Under the pieces are notes generated by a model, which searched no databases, had not been told where the DNA came from, and was given only the letters and a program-made list of their open reading frames with translations. Source: Cyanosarcina radialis HA8281-LM2 (GTDB lineage: Bacteria > Cyanobacteriota > Cyanobacteriia > Cyanobacteriales > CCAP-1448). From it: DNA of 64,000 nucleotides. Both the position numbers and the translations under genes were made by a program. Location of the stretch: NCBI GenBank assembly GCA_019359615.1, contig JAHHHA010000001.1, positions 1 to 64,000 on the forward strand. Direction: 5' to 3'. This document shows positions 8,448 through 18,486 of the stretch, piece by piece; positions within the stretch are counted from its first letter, which is position 1, and each line of letters begins with the position of its first letter.

Positions 8448-11240
8448 CTAAACTGCTTGAGGTTGAGCCTGCGGCTGGAATTGGAACAAGGAGTAGACGA
8501 CGTTACGGCGGATATCGGTCATCATCTCTAAGAAAGTTTCATAACCTTCTTGTTTGTATTCGATCAGCGGGTCTTTTTGCCCGTAACCGCGCAAACCTAT
8601 CCCCTCTCGCAAAGCATCCATCGCTTGCAAGTGTTCTCGCCAGAGAGTATCGATCTGTTGCAAGATGAAGAATCGCTCTGCTTGCCGCATTAAACCAGGT
8701 TCGATGCGATCGATCTGGCTCTCTTTAATGTCGTAGGCTTTGCGAACTTCTTCTGCTAAGAAGGTTTTGATTTCCCCAACAGCCATGTTTTCTAGTTGTG
8801 ACGGTTCTAAATCCGCTAGCAGTTGGACGAATTCTTTGGCTTTGGCCACCAAACTGGTTAAATCCCACTCTTCTGGGGGTAAATCTGGGTTGACGTAAGC
8901 CTCGACGATATCCTCCATCGTCTTTTCGGCATAGCCGATTACCTGTTCTTTTAAGTCTAGTCCTTCAAGTACCCGACGGCGTTCGGCATAAATGGCTCGC
9001 CTTTGGTTGTGCATCACCTCGTCGTACTCGAATACCTGCTTCCGCATATCGTAGTAGTAGGTTTCGACTTTCTTCTGCGCCCCTTCGAGGCTGCGGGTGA
9101 GCATTCCCGATTCGATCGGCATATCTTCTTCCACCCCAAACATATTCATTAAATTTGACACGCGATCGCCGCCAAAAATCCGCAGTAAGTTATCTTCTAA
9201 ACTCAAGAAGAACCTCGTCGAACCGGGGTCGCCTTGCCGTCCGGCCCGTCCCCGCAATTGGTTGTCGATCCGGCGCGATTCGTGGCGTTCTGTACCGATG
9301 ACGTGCAATCCGCCTAATTCCACTACTTCTTTATGTTCTTGCGAAGTAAATTGGTCGTATTCTTGGCGAATTAGATTGTAAGCCTCCCGCAGCTTTTGAA
9401 TTGCTGGATCGTCGGTTGGGGCTTTTTCTGCCGCGACCGCGATGCGGTCTTCGGCTTCTAATTCTGGCAAGCTGCGCTCGCCGTAGGTCTTCACCGCAAA
9501 ATCTACCGCCGCTTTCAGCTTTTGCTCGGTTTCCTTCGATAGCTTAGTCGGGAAAATTTGGGGCGAAGCTTTCCAGGTTTTCACTTTGCGCCCTGGAGCA
9601 AAACCTTGGGGTGTTTCTCGATCTGAGGCTGCTGGTACTTGCATCGGCACTAACGCCTCTTCTTCCTCTGGCTGGACGATCTTGGGCATGAAGTATTCCC
9701 GCAGTTTCAGCCTGGCCATGTAATCGGAGTTACCGCCTAAGATGATGTCCGTTCCGCGTCCTGCCATGTTAGTCGCGATGGTAACGGCTCCTTTCCGACC
9801 AGCCTGAGCGATGATTTCTGACTCCCGTTCGACGTTTTCCGGTCTGGCATTGAGCAAGTTATGGGGAACTTCTAACTGGTTCAGCAATTGAGATAGCACT
9901 TCTGACTTTTCGACGCTGGTAGTTCCCACTAGTACAGGGCGGCCGACTTCGTGCATTTCGGCGCATTCTTGAGCGATCGATCGCCACTTGCCAGCTTCAG
10001 TTTTATAGACCACATCGGCTAAATCCTTGCGTCCGGCAGCCCTATTGGTCGGGATAATCGTAACTTCTAACTTGTAGATTTTTTCAAACTCAGCTTCTTC
10101 AGTTTTGGCAGTACCCGTCATTCCCGCCAGTTTGGGATAGAGCAAAAAGAAGTTTTGATAGGTTACAGTCGCTAAAGTCTGAGTTTCGTTCTCGATGTCT
10201 ACTCTTTCTTTAGCTTCAATGGCTTGATGCAAGCCGTCGCTCCACCGCCTGCCTGCGAGTACCCTACCTGTAAACTCATCGACAATTACCACTTCGCCAT
10301 TGCGAACGATATAGTTAACATCTTTGAGAAACAATTCTTTAGCTTTAATGGCATTGAAGATGTAGTGCGCCCAAGGATCGTTAGGATCGTATAAATCTTT
10401 GACTTCCAGCAGATTTTCGGCTTCAATAAACCCTTCCTCAGTCATGAGGACGTTGCGGGCTTTTTCATCGACTTCGTAATGTTCTTCTTTCTTGAGTTGA
10501 TTGGCAATTTCTGCTGCTCGCAGATACTTTTCGGTCGGCCGTTCTACCTGGCCGGAAATGATCAGCGGCGTGCGCGACTCGTCGATCAACACCGAGTCTA
10601 CTTCATCGATCACGCAGTAATTAAAGGGACGTTGAACTACCTCCGACATGGATGTCGCCATGTTGTCCCGCAAGTAGTCGAAACCTAACTCGCTATTGGT
10701 GGCATAGGTAATATCGCAAGCATAGTTTTTTTGGCGTTCGGCAGGTCCCATCCCCGACTGAATCAAGCCGACGCTCAAGCCTAAAAATCGATGGACTTGT
10801 CCCATCCATTCGGCATCTCGGCGAGCCAGGTAATCGTTCACCGTCACTACGTGTACGCCTCTACCCGTCAAAGCATTTAGATAAGCTGGCAGTGTTGCCA
10901 CCAGGGTTTTGCCTTCACCCGTTTTCATTTCAGCAATTTGCCCCTTATGCAGCACCACGCCACCGAGCAACTGCACGTCAAAGTGACGCATCCCTAAAAC
11001 TCTGCGCCCAGCTTCCCGCACTACAGCAAAAGCTTCTGGCAAGATTTCATCTAAGATATCCTCTCGCTCTCTGTCGGTTTTGATTTTGGCTAGACGTTGT
11101 TTGAATTCAGCGGTCTTGCCAATTAAAGCCTCATCAGACAATGCTTGGATCTCTTCTTCCAACACATTAATGTCTGCGACATAAGGCTGATATAGTTTGA
11201 GTTTGCGAGCGTTGGGATTGCCGAGAAGATTTTTCAGCAT
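8448..11240 (-). CDS. secA: Protein translocase ATPase SecA
   Basis: The motor ATPase that drives preproteins through SecYEG in plasma and thylakoid membranes. The 930 residues hold the full order of domains: nucleotide-binding domain 1 with MKTGEGKT (about 107) and [12 protein letters not shown] (about 216), the preprotein cross-linking domain, nucleotide-binding domain 2 with NMAGRGTDI and [29 protein letters not shown], and the helical scaffold and wing. The zinc-binding C-terminal tail of E. coli SecA is absent, as is normal in cyanobacteria. A loop of about 90 residues after [18 protein letters not shown] is also usual for the cyanobacterial and plastid form. Confidence 0.97.
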   Translation of the reverse strand: MLKNLLGNPNARKLKLYQPYVADINVLEEEIQALSDEALIGKTAEFKQRLAKIKTDREREDILDEILPEAFAVVREAGRRVLGMRHFDVQLLGGVVLHKGQIAEMKTGEGKTLVATLPAYLNALTGRGVHVVTVNDYLARRDAEWMGQVHRFLGLSVGLIQSGMGPAERQKNYACDITYATNSELGFDYLRDNMATSMSEVVQRPFNYCVIDEVDSVLIDESRTPLIISGQVERPTEKYLRAAEIANQLKKEEHYEVDEKARNVLMTEEGFIEAENLLEVKDLYDPNDPWAHYIFNAIKAKELFLKDVNYIVRNGEVVIVDEFTGRVLAGRRWSDGLHQAIEAKERVDIENETQTLATVTYQNFFLLYPKLAGMTGTAKTEEAEFEKIYKLEVTIIPTNRAAGRKDLADVVYKTEAGKWRSIAQECAEMHEVGRPVLVGTTSVEKSEVLSQLLNQLEVPHNLLNARPENVERESEIIAQAGRKGAVTIATNMAGRGTDIILGGNSDYMARLKLREYFMPKIVQPEEEEALVPMQVPAASDRETPQGFAPGRKVKTWKASPQIFPTKLSKETEQKLKAAVDFAVKTYGERSLPELEAEDRIAVAAEKAPTDDPAIQKLREAYNLIRQEYDQFTSQEHKEVVELGGLHVIGTERHESRRIDNQLRGRAGRQGDPGSTRFFLSLEDNLLRIFGGDRVSNLMNMFGVEEDMPIESGMLTRSLEGAQKKVETYYYDMRKQVFEYDEVMHNQRRAIYAERRRVLEGLDLKEQVIGYAEKTMEDIVEAYVNPDLPPEEWDLTSLVAKAKEFVQLLADLEPSQLENMAVGEIKTFLAEEVRKAYDIKESQIDRIEPGLMRQAERFFILQQIDTLWREHLQAMDALREGIGLRGYGQKDPLIEYKQEGYETFLEMMTDIRRNVVYSLFQFQPQAQPQAV

Positions 11241-11374
11241 AGCAGGAGAGAGGAAGTATAAAAATCAATTTGGAGCCTTTAGCCTTCCTTACATCGTATC
11301 ATTTAGCTTCAAACTGATGTGGTAGGGAGATCCTTACTATTTTGCGATTTAATTTTGCTACAGATGGCAAGCAG

Positions 11375-11413
11375 GGGGAGCAGGGGAGCAGGGGAGCAGG
11401 GGAGCAGGGGGAG
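11375..11413. repeat. GGGGAGCA tandem array
   Basis: Tandem GGGGAGCA units lie between secA and tRNA-Val. The same unit is found inside rsmE (25549-25660). Confidence 0.7.
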
Positions 11414-11504
11414 AGATTTGTAGCAATGATGCCAGGTAATCGATATAACCAAGCTCCAAGTCGCGGTTTCCTTGTTACAACTAATGATATGATGAAATTT
11501 AGCT

Positions 11505-11576
11505 GGGCGGTTAACTCAGCGGTAGAGTGTCTGCTTTACACGCAGAAGGACACTGGTTCAAATCCAGTACCGCCCA
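11505..11576 (+). tRNA. tRNA-Val (anticodon TAC)
   Basis: A full cloverleaf can be folded: acceptor GGGCGGT with ACCGCCC and discriminator A, D-loop AACTCAGCGGTAGAGT, anticodon stem TCTGC/GCAGA around TTTACAC, and T-arm CTGGTTCAAATCCAG. CCA is not encoded. The downstream gene begins 32 bases later, so any frame running through this tRNA is spurious. Confidence 0.95.
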
Positions 11577-11608
11577 TATCAGATAACTCGATCGAGAGAG
11601 AGCAAGCG

Positions 11609-12214
11609 TTGAACTTATCTCCTGAATTAACGGTTCTAGGTCGCTACCTAGCTGGAGAATTTGACAATCAGCCCCAAGCGATCGGCGAGCCGACATGGTA
11701 CGTTCATCTTCGCCTTTGGCATCGCCCCATTTCTCTATTTGCCGAAGATAGCATTACCCTATTTGCCGAACAAGCCAGTATCGTCAATTTAGATCGACCC
11801 TATCGCCAGCGAATTATCCGACTGCGAGAGGGCGACCGCGCCAGCGGGGAGTTGCAAGCCCAGTATTATATGCTGAAAAACCCAGAAAACCTCCGAGGTG
11901 GCGCTCGGCAACCAGAATTACTCCAGTCGCTAACGGCAAACGACATGGAGTTTTTGCCCGGATGTACCCTAGCGATCGCATACCAGCAATTAGCCGCCAA
12001 TACCTACACTTTTTCCACTTCACCGGCCACTGACGATCCTTGTCGTTTTACTTATCAGGGAACGACTTACCAAGTGGCGCTAGGCTTCGATGTCACCTCA
12101 GAGGAATTAAGAACCTACGATCGAGGCATAGATCCCACCACTGGTAAAGTCCTTTGGGGACCGATGATGGGACCATTTTGTTTTACCAAATTGCAAGAGC
12201 TAAGGAAGTGTTAA
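11609..12214 (+). CDS. CpcT/CpeT-family chromophore lyase
   Basis: A phycobiliprotein lyase of the S/U type family that attaches a bilin to a conserved Cys of phycocyanin or phycoerythrin beta subunits. The 201 residues show the family order: LGRYLAGEFDNQPQA, WYVHLRLWHRPI, FAEQAS, PYRQRIIRL, FLPGCTLAIAYQ, CRFTYQGTTYQV, and the C-terminal DRGIDPTTGKVLWGPMMGPFCF. The family length is about 195-205. I chose the TTG at 11609 because upstream frames run through tRNA-Val. No phycobilisome genes are nearby. Whether it is true CpcT or a CpeT-like paralogue cannot be decided from sequence alone. Confidence 0.88.
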   Translation: MNLSPELTVLGRYLAGEFDNQPQAIGEPTWYVHLRLWHRPISLFAEDSITLFAEQASIVNLDRPYRQRIIRLREGDRASGELQAQYYMLKNPENLRGGARQPELLQSLTANDMEFLPGCTLAIAYQQLAANTYTFSTSPATDDPCRFTYQGTTYQVALGFDVTSEELRTYDRGIDPTTGKVLWGPMMGPFCFTKLQELRKC

Positions 12215-12222
12215 GTGTCTGA

Positions 12223-12300
12223 CCTCACCCCCAGCCCCTCTCCTGCGAGGAGAGGGGGGTAAGATTCTTCTCGCCCTCTCGCCCTCTCGCCCTCCTCGCT
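12223..12300. repeat. Palindromic repeat and CTCGCCCT tandem units
   Basis: The palindrome CTCTCCTGCGAGGAGAG, followed by CTCGCCCT units, fills the gap between the stop codons of the convergent lyase and hemF genes. Confidence 0.7.
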
Positions 12301-12301
12301 C

Positions 12302-13336
12302 TCACCCTTGCGGAGTCCACTCAGCCCAATCTTGAGGTTTTAAAAACACTTCGTATAACTCGGCTTCTGGAGTGTTAGGTTCGGGATGATAGCCGTATTC
12401 CCAGCGCACCAATGGGGGCAAAGACATCAAAATCGACTCTGTACGCCCGTTAGTTTGCAATCCAAAGATCGTGCCTCGATCGTAGACTAAATTAAATTCC
12501 ACGTAACGACCCCGACGATATAGCTGGAAGTTGCGTTCGCGATCGCCATACTCCATATCTTTGCGGCGTTCGACGATGGGCGCGTAAGCTGGTAAAAAGG
12601 CGTTACCGCAGTCTTGCACGAAAGCAAACAACTCTTCCCAACCGCGCGTCTCTGGAATGCCCGCTCGATCGCTGTAAACCGCCGCCGGACCGCTGGGATC
12701 TGGACCTTTATACAAAGCACCTCGACCGTCTTGATAATCAAAAAAGATCCCACCGACACCGCGCATTTCTTGGCGGTGCTTTAAATAGAAATACTCATCG
12801 CACCAGCGTTTGAACGTCGGGTAGTAATCTGCATGATGGCGATCGCCAGCCGCTTTGAGAGTACGATGCAAGTGAGCGGCATCTTCACCAAATGGGTAGT
12901 AGGGAGTCAAATCGAGTCCGCCACCAAACCACCAAACCGGACCAGCTTCAAAGTAGCGATAGTTGAGATGAACGGTAGGAACATATGGATTGCGAGGATG
13001 CAACACCATGGAAGTTCCAGTCGCATAAAAACCATGACCAGCAGCTTCGGGCCGTTGCGTTAGAATCGAAGGCGGCAGGTGTTCTCCCCAAACTTCCGAA
13101 AAGTTGACCCCACCTTGCTCGAACACAGCACCTTCCCTGAGTACCCGCGATCGCCCGCCACCACCTTCGGGTCTTTTCCAGGAATCTTCTTGGAACTTCC
13201 CGACTCCATCTAGTTTTTCCAAAGATTGACAGATGCTATCTTGCAACTGTTGCATGAACTGACTGACCCTAGTTTTAGCATCAGTTGGCGGCGCAGAATC
13301 GGCAGCGATCTTAGTATCGGTTTGAAAAGCTGTCAT
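12302..13336 (-). CDS. hemF: Oxygen-dependent coproporphyrinogen III oxidase
   Basis: Converts coproporphyrinogen III to protoporphyrinogen IX with O2, for haem and chlorophyll synthesis. The 344 residues contain [21 protein letters not shown] split over the substrate loop, then [45 protein letters not shown], and [16 protein letters not shown]. All are hallmark segments of aerobic HemF. The protein lacks a transit peptide and is full length. The N-terminal 30 residues ([14 protein letters not shown]...) are variable in the family. It stands alone and is divergent from the SRPBCC gene. Confidence 0.96.
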   Translation of the reverse strand: MTAFQTDTKIAADSAPPTDAKTRVSQFMQQLQDSICQSLEKLDGVGKFQEDSWKRPEGGGGRSRVLREGAVFEQGGVNFSEVWGEHLPPSILTQRPEAAGHGFYATGTSMVLHPRNPYVPTVHLNYRYFEAGPVWWFGGGLDLTPYYPFGEDAAHLHRTLKAAGDRHHADYYPTFKRWCDEYFYLKHRQEMRGVGGIFFDYQDGRGALYKGPDPSGPAAVYSDRAGIPETRGWEELFAFVQDCGNAFLPAYAPIVERRKDMEYGDRERNFQLYRRGRYVEFNLVYDRGTIFGLQTNGRTESILMSLPPLVRWEYGYHPEPNTPEAELYEVFLKPQDWAEWTPQG

Positions 13337-13598
13337 GGGCGAAGTATGAAATATTAAGGATAAATTTCTGTCTTTAGATAGAGAATGCCAGCCTGAAGGC
13401 GATCCGACCGAACTTTTTACTTCTCTTTTACGTCTTCAACCTGGTCGGACAATCTCAAGTTTAATCGAATTTTAGGCTATATTGCGATTGAGTCGATCGT
13501 CACCACTTATAAGTTATCTTAAAAGAAAAATATTGCACGTAACACCATTGGCACTAAGATAGATCGAATTGCCCCAGGGAATGTGGGGGAGGAGTTTC

Positions 13599-14087
13599 GT
13601 GATTCGCAAATTTTCCTTTAAATTTCCCAAACGAGAAGGCAAGCGCCTTCGATTTTCGCTGATCCGAACCTATCGGACTCTGAGTTCTGCGTCAGTAGAT
13701 GTTCTCTGGCAAAAATTGAGCGACTTAGCCGATGTCTCTTGGCATCCCCTACTAGCTAGCACTAACGTTCCGAGAGGGTTAGTTGCCAAACCAGGTCTGA
13801 TTTACCAAGAAGTGACGCGTCTAATTCCGATTCCAATTCGCGTATTTGTCGAGCGCGTGCGGCCGGGAGAATTATTTAGCTTGCGGATCGTCACTATTCC
13901 AGGTGTCGAACAGCGAGTAACCTACCAAATCGAATCTACCCTCTGCGGCTCTTATATATCTTATTCCGTTACTTTGAAGGGCTGGTTATCGCCAGTGGTA
14001 TGGTGGTTGATTCGATCGTATGAGGCTCGCGTGGCCTCGGAATTAGCTTTGGCAGCCGAACGACGAGCGATGATGAATTGTGAATGA
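13599..14087 (+). CDS. SRPBCC-superfamily protein
   Basis: A 162-residue protein with the helix-grip pattern: an N-terminal strand, DVLWQKLSDLADVSWHPLLAST, GLVAKPGLIYQEVTRL, IRVFVERVRPGELFSLRIV, GVEQRVTYQIEST, and a C-terminal amphipathic helix. It resembles the START-like/polyketide-cyclase-like fold that binds hydrophobic ligands. I prefer the GTG at 13599 because GGGGGAGGAG lies just upstream. In-frame TTG (13569) and ATG (13581) lack such a site. The ligand and role are unknown. Confidence 0.65.
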   Translation: MIRKFSFKFPKREGKRLRFSLIRTYRTLSSASVDVLWQKLSDLADVSWHPLLASTNVPRGLVAKPGLIYQEVTRLIPIPIRVFVERVRPGELFSLRIVTIPGVEQRVTYQIESTLCGSYISYSVTLKGWLSPVVWWLIRSYEARVASELALAAERRAMMNCE

Positions 14088-14300
14088 GAAGTTCAGGAGC
14101 TATGGAAGTGTTGAGTGTTGAGTTAAAAATTCTCTCCTGCCTCCCCTGCCTCCCGCTCTCCTCGCCCTCCTCGCCCTCTTCCTCCCTCCCCCTAGAGAAA
14201 CCTAAATTTTCAGGGTAACTGCGATCGCCTGGTATGCAATTTGGTAAAATTTATCAAAATAACGAAATCTTTTTGCTTGAGAGACAGTTTACAAAAACTT

Positions 14301-14423
14301 ATGGATATCAAATTGGTTGTAGTCGGCTTAACGGTGCTGTTTACAGTGTCAACACTGTTCTTCGGCACCAAAAATGGATTTTACGATTCAGATAATTACC
14401 ACGGCAATGGCTCTGCCCACTAA
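14301..14423 (+). CDS. Small single-span thylakoid protein, NdhP-like
   Basis: A 40-residue peptide. It starts MDIKLVVVGLTVLFTVSTLF, with one transmembrane helix, and ends FGTKNGFYDSDNYHGNGSAH. The conserved soluble tail and size match the tiny membrane proteins of cyanobacteria. From memory the tail resembles NdhP, a small subunit of the photosynthetic NDH-1 complex, but I am not certain of that name. An in-frame ATG-like start at 14241 would add 20 residues before the helix and is less likely. Confidence 0.65.
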   Translation: MDIKLVVVGLTVLFTVSTLFFGTKNGFYDSDNYHGNGSAH

Positions 14424-14585
14424 AATTTTGCGTCGAGAAGAGAGTAGGGGTAAAGCATTTGGACAGTAACTCAATTCGATCGCGCTAGTGCTCTAGAGTA
14501 GATCTTGCGCCCATACAACTTATTTTGAGTAACAGAAAATCGATAATTCTCTACTCGTTGTTTCTCACCGATCGCTCCTGAGTGG

Positions 14586-16247
14586 GTGAGGCTCATGAGT
14601 CAACGTTTGTCAGTATCCGATCGCAGTAGCAATGATGAAATAGTCTGTTTGCCTTATGGTGTAGGTCATGCAGATGAAGGCGTTTGCCTTTTAGTGCGGA
14701 TGGGTCCTTACCGCATTATGCTCGACTGCGGGTTAAAAGATATCTCACCCTTACGCACTTCTAAGCAGCCACCAGCCGACTTAGTTTTGTGCAGTCACGC
14801 TCACTCAGATCACGCTCAAGGTTTACTAGCACTGCATAAAGCTTTTCCGCAGTTGCCGATTTACGCTAGCGAAGCCACCACGCAGCTATTACCGCTAAAT
14901 TGGTTGAACCTCAAGCAGCGCAGCATCCCTCACTTCTGTCAGGCATTGCCCTGGCGATCGCCTGTAGAGTTCCAAGACGGTCTGTGTGCTGAGTTGTTTC
15001 CTGCCGGACATCTCCCCGGTGCTGCTGCTATTTTATTGACCTATACGGGCTTGTACAGGTCTTACAACTTACTCTACACGGGCGATTTTTTCCTCTCAAA
15101 CTCCCGCTTAGTAGAAGGATTGCCGATCGAGGCTTTAAGAACTCTTCAGCCAGACGTATTGATTGTTGAGGGCAATTACGGCACGGCCCGCCATCCCCAC
15201 CGACGGCAACAAGAAAATCAGTTGATGGACAGGATCGATCGCGCTCTAGCGCAGCAGTATTCAGTTCTCTTACCAGTACCGACTTTAGGGCTAGGACAAG
15301 AACTGCTGATGTTATTGCGCAGCCATCACCATTTCACCGGACGAGACTTAGATATTTGGGTTGATGGCTCGGTAGCTGTTGGCTGCGATGCTTACCTCGA
15401 TCTGCTACCCAACTTGCCAGCTTCAGTGCAAAACTTTGCTCGACACCAACCTTTATTTTGGGACGACAGGGTTCGCCCGCGCTTGCGGCGCTTGCAGCCC
15501 GACCAGCGATCTTTAGTCGGTCGCTCTCCTTGTATCCTGCTTGCAGATAGTACGGGAGATTTGAGTCAATACTTCCAACTCAATACTACTCCTTGGCTCG
15601 TCTTATTCCCGCAGCAACCTAGATACTCTATTTCTCCCGACTTTTCCCGAATTGCGCCCGAAGCAGCTAAATTTACCCAAGTTGAAAACTATTTATTAGC
15701 CCAACACTCCGATGGCATTGGCACCACTCAACTAATTCACAATTTGCGTCCCAAGCACGTAGTTTTCGTTCACGGCTCTCCAACTTACCTGGCCGATCTC
15801 ACTAGCTTGGAAGAGTTGCAAAACCGCTATCACCTGCATTCCCCAGCCGTCGGCACGTTAGTCGAACTGCCAATTGGGGAAACCTTCGTCCAGCCAGCCG
15901 CCCCAGCCGAGACTAATTATGAAGGCGAGTTGACCGAACTCGATACTTTAGTCACGATCGCTCTGCCGAATGCTATTGCTGCCGATCCTCGCTGGCAAAA
16001 CTTCGCGGATACTGGCTTAGTCGAGGCCCGCTGGCAAGGCGAAGAATTGGTATTGCGGGGTTTATCGCCCCGCGAGTTGCTCTCTCAAAGTAACACCAGA
16101 GTTCCAGTAGACACTGAATGTTGCGGTAACTGCGTGCATATGAGGGGAAACCGCTGCTGGAATCCAGCTTCTCCCCTCTACGAATTCAAAGTTACCTTAG
16201 AAGGCTATTGTCCTGTCTTTGAACCGATTCAACCGGAAGCGAAGTGA
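14586..16247 (+). CDS. Beta-CASP metallo-beta-lactamase ribonuclease-like protein
   Basis: A 553-residue MBL-fold protein with MLDCGLKD, the metal motif SHAHSDHAQG, PAGHLPGA and YTGDFF. A beta-CASP insertion follows (VPTLGLGQELLMLL, QPDVLIVEGNYGT) and then the C-terminal VFVHGSPTYL. This arrangement is that of RNA-processing exonucleases of the CPSF73/KH-less group. A tail of about 130 residues has CCGNCVHMRGNRCWNP and GYCPVF, whose Cys could bind zinc. GTG at 14586 and ATG at 14595 are both possible starts. The target RNA is unknown. Confidence 0.8.
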   Translation: MRLMSQRLSVSDRSSNDEIVCLPYGVGHADEGVCLLVRMGPYRIMLDCGLKDISPLRTSKQPPADLVLCSHAHSDHAQGLLALHKAFPQLPIYASEATTQLLPLNWLNLKQRSIPHFCQALPWRSPVEFQDGLCAELFPAGHLPGAAAILLTYTGLYRSYNLLYTGDFFLSNSRLVEGLPIEALRTLQPDVLIVEGNYGTARHPHRRQQENQLMDRIDRALAQQYSVLLPVPTLGLGQELLMLLRSHHHFTGRDLDIWVDGSVAVGCDAYLDLLPNLPASVQNFARHQPLFWDDRVRPRLRRLQPDQRSLVGRSPCILLADSTGDLSQYFQLNTTPWLVLFPQQPRYSISPDFSRIAPEAAKFTQVENYLLAQHSDGIGTTQLIHNLRPKHVVFVHGSPTYLADLTSLEELQNRYHLHSPAVGTLVELPIGETFVQPAAPAETNYEGELTELDTLVTIALPNAIAADPRWQNFADTGLVEARWQGEELVLRGLSPRELLSQSNTRVPVDTECCGNCVHMRGNRCWNPASPLYEFKVTLEGYCPVFEPIQPEAK

Positions 16248-16302
16248 GAAGTTTAGAAGTTTAGAAAGCAGGAGTTCAAAAAGTGAGAAGACACGCCAGT
16301 AG

Positions 16303-16351
16303 GTTGGGTTGAACAAAGTGAAACCCAACACCCCCAGAGTGTTGGGTTTCT
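16303..16351. repeat. GTTGGGTTgaacaaagtgAAACCCAAC palindromic repeat
   Basis: AGGTTGGGTTGAAC and GTGAAACCCAAC flank a short spacer, and a further GTTGGGTTTC follows. A close relative is in frame within the KR region of PKS1 (46525-46580), and another lies at about 3664-3705. Confidence 0.75.
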
Positions 16352-16463
16352 ACATTAATTATGGCCGATCGACCGGATTTGATATCGGGAGTCAGGGGTT
16401 CGGGAGTCCGCGATCGGCGGCCATTAGCTATTATTTTTGACTTTTGACTTTTGACTTTTCTCT

Positions 16464-16766
16464 TCACTCCTCCGGCGATCGCGGACGAATTTGCTCGGCT
16501 TCCGGACAATCTTCCGAAACTAGGGGTTCGATATTGCCTCGCGAGACGGAAGATAATTTTTGACTTACCGCACCGATGCTTTCTAACCGCACCATTTCTT
16601 CCCAAGCAGAAACTTCATCTTCTTCTTCATTTTCGTAGCGAAATGTGACTAAATCTCCTTCAATATCGGTGATGCGAGCGCGATCGATCCAACGCTGCTG
16701 GTCCCGCAAGAAAATACAGACCTCACGACCATCAGAACAAAATTGATAGATCTTGCGGTGTAGCAT
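16464..16766 (-). CDS. Conserved cyanobacterial hypothetical protein
   Basis: The 100-residue product begins MLHRKIYQFCSDGREVCIFL and then RDQQRWIDRARITDIEGDLV. This compact beta-rich region ends at about residue 70 and is well conserved in cyanobacteria as I recall (an unnamed DUF). The last 30 residues are acidic and variable. The EGDLVTFRYENEEEDE strand pair with its acidic loop suggests a small SH3-like barrel. The ATG has AGGAG 7-8 bases upstream on the minus strand. Function is unknown. Confidence 0.75.
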   Translation of the reverse strand: MLHRKIYQFCSDGREVCIFLRDQQRWIDRARITDIEGDLVTFRYENEEEDEVSAWEEMVRLESIGAVSQKLSSVSRGNIEPLVSEDCPEAEQIRPRSPEE

Positions 16767-17198
16767 GGCTTGCTTCTCCTAAAATATATAAATTTTGCAA
16801 TTCTCTTTGCCAATGGAGCGATTCCTCAGATTCTGGCAATTCGTACTACTATGCGGAAGTCAAAATTCAAGCAATTGATTTCATCATCTTGTTGATGGAT
16901 TGAGAATGGTAGTTCGATTTCCGCGTTTGAGGTACTAGGTGTTTTTCGATCGCTCGGACTTCAGCATTTAAGGAAACCAGAATCAGGATAATGGCAGGGA
17001 ATAAATTGTTTGTCGAAGAGAAGTAGATGAGAAGTACCGACGGTTTGGCATCGATCCGCCTCTGGCAAAGCGTGTTGACTAATTATTTGAGTCATTGCGA
17101 CTAGTACTCGCCTGCAAGTAGTTAATTTTTGATTGTACTGATATTCTAATGATTATTGTGCCGTCACCGCTACCAAGAATCTACGGAAACCCGTAACC
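16767..17198. other. Intergenic region, no feature recognised
   Basis: No coding frame, RNA gene or repeat could be supported. It separates two divergent genes and presumably carries both promoters. Confidence 0.6.
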
Positions 17199-18068
17199 GT
17201 GTTTGCGATCGCCAGTCACCAAAATCAATACCAATCTTACACCCTCTCCGACCGACAAGCCCATTCCTGGCTGGAGGTCGTGCCAGAGAGAGGGGGAATC
17301 GTTACTAGTTGGGGCATTCGAGGTCAGGAAATCCTCTATCTGGATGCCGAACGGTTTGCTCAGCCTAATTTGAGCGTCCGAGGTGGAATTCCGATTTTGT
17401 TCCCGATTTGCGGCAACTTACCGGATAATGCCTATACTTACCAAGATCGGGTTTACTCTCTCAAGCAACACGGTTTTGCTCGCGATTTGCCTTGGGAAGT
17501 GACTGAGGAAGTTACTCAAGATCTAGCTGGCTTGACGCTGGTTCTGAACACTAACGATCGAACCCGCGAGGTTTACCCGTTTGACTTTAAATTAGCTTTT
17601 ACTTACCAAATTCAAGGCGATACGCTCAACATCGAGCAAACTTATACTAATCTTTCGGATACGGCGATGCCGTTTTCGACGGGTTTGCATCCATATTTTC
17701 AGACTACCGATAAAACCAAACTGCAATTTGAGATTCCATCCTCAGAATATCAAGACCAGCGATCGCAGGCGGTACATCAGTTTGATGGCAGTTTTGACTT
17801 TGAGAGCGATGAAATCGATGTTATTTTTCGGCAGTTGAGCGGCAACTCGGCTACGGTGACAGACATCTCCCGCCATTTACGTCTGACTTTGAGCTACGAT
17901 CGCACCTATTCGACCTTGGTGTTCTGGACTGTGAAGGGGAAAGACTATTACTGCCTAGAACCTTGGACCGCGGCCCGTAATGCTTTAAATAGCGGCGATC
18001 GCTTACTCTATATAGAACCTGGGGCTAGCTGGCAGGCTGTGGTGCGACTGCAAGCGACCTTCTTTTGA
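17199..18068 (+). CDS. Aldose 1-epimerase-family protein
   Basis: The 289 residues follow the galactose-mutarotase / glucose-6-phosphate 1-epimerase fold: ERGGIVTSWGIRGQEILYLD, VRGGIPILFPICGNLPD, KQHGFARDLPWEV, FSTGLHPYF with a catalytic-type His, and CLEPWTAARNAL with the Glu of the C-terminal motif. Such enzymes speed anomer exchange of sugars or sugar phosphates. The substrate is not clear. The start is the GTG at 17199 (protein MFAIASHQNQ). It stands just upstream of tRNA-Lys and is complete. Confidence 0.85.
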   Translation: MFAIASHQNQYQSYTLSDRQAHSWLEVVPERGGIVTSWGIRGQEILYLDAERFAQPNLSVRGGIPILFPICGNLPDNAYTYQDRVYSLKQHGFARDLPWEVTEEVTQDLAGLTLVLNTNDRTREVYPFDFKLAFTYQIQGDTLNIEQTYTNLSDTAMPFSTGLHPYFQTTDKTKLQFEIPSSEYQDQRSQAVHQFDGSFDFESDEIDVIFRQLSGNSATVTDISRHLRLTLSYDRTYSTLVFWTVKGKDYYCLEPWTAARNALNSGDRLLYIEPGASWQAVVRLQATFF

Positions 18069-18178
18069 GCTTGGAGAGGGTCTTGTTACTAGCGGATAAA
18101 AATTAGGTGCGATCGACCTTCCATTTTTCGATTCACCTATGCTATGTTGGTAAACGGTGTCTTTTGCCCCTGCAATTT

Positions 18179-18250
18179 GGGTCGCTAACTCAACGGTAGA
18201 GTACTCGGCTTTTAACCGAATAGTTCTGGGTTCGAATCCCAGGCGACCCA
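18179..18250 (+). tRNA. tRNA-Lys (anticodon TTT)
   Basis: Acceptor GGGTCGC with GCGACCC and discriminator A, D-arm CTAACTCAACGGTAGAG, anticodon loop CTTTTAA between CTCGG and CCGAA, and T-arm CTGGGTTCGAATCCCAG. CCA is not encoded. A frame on the opposite strand through this gene is an artefact. Confidence 0.95.
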
Positions 18251-18486
18251 TAAAAAAGTCAAATCAAGTCAAAAGTCAAAAATTGGTTGAAAGGAAGAAG
18301 CTTGAACTCCTCCCAAAGCGAGGTTTTTGATTAGAGTCGATGCCCCACTTACGTGAGGACACCTCTCTGTGGCTTATCTTTTTATACCTTACCTCCTGTC
18401 CGACGTTTTCCAGTCGATAAGGGCGAGGCTTTAAACCCATTATTTTTGGTAAAAATAATTGCAAAATTAAGAAAGAGACTTGGTTC

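Noticed and set aside
8258-8668. Plus-strand frame of 136 codons
   Set aside because: It is built from two palindromic repeats and the antisense of the secA end.
11342-11608. A reading frame that begins upstream of and runs through tRNA-Val
   Set aside because: It is made of a tandem repeat and a tRNA gene. The CpcT-like gene starts after the tRNA at a TTG.
18003-18251. A minus-strand frame starting MGRLGFEPRTIRL
   Set aside because: It is the antisense of tRNA-Lys, a known spurious protein pattern.
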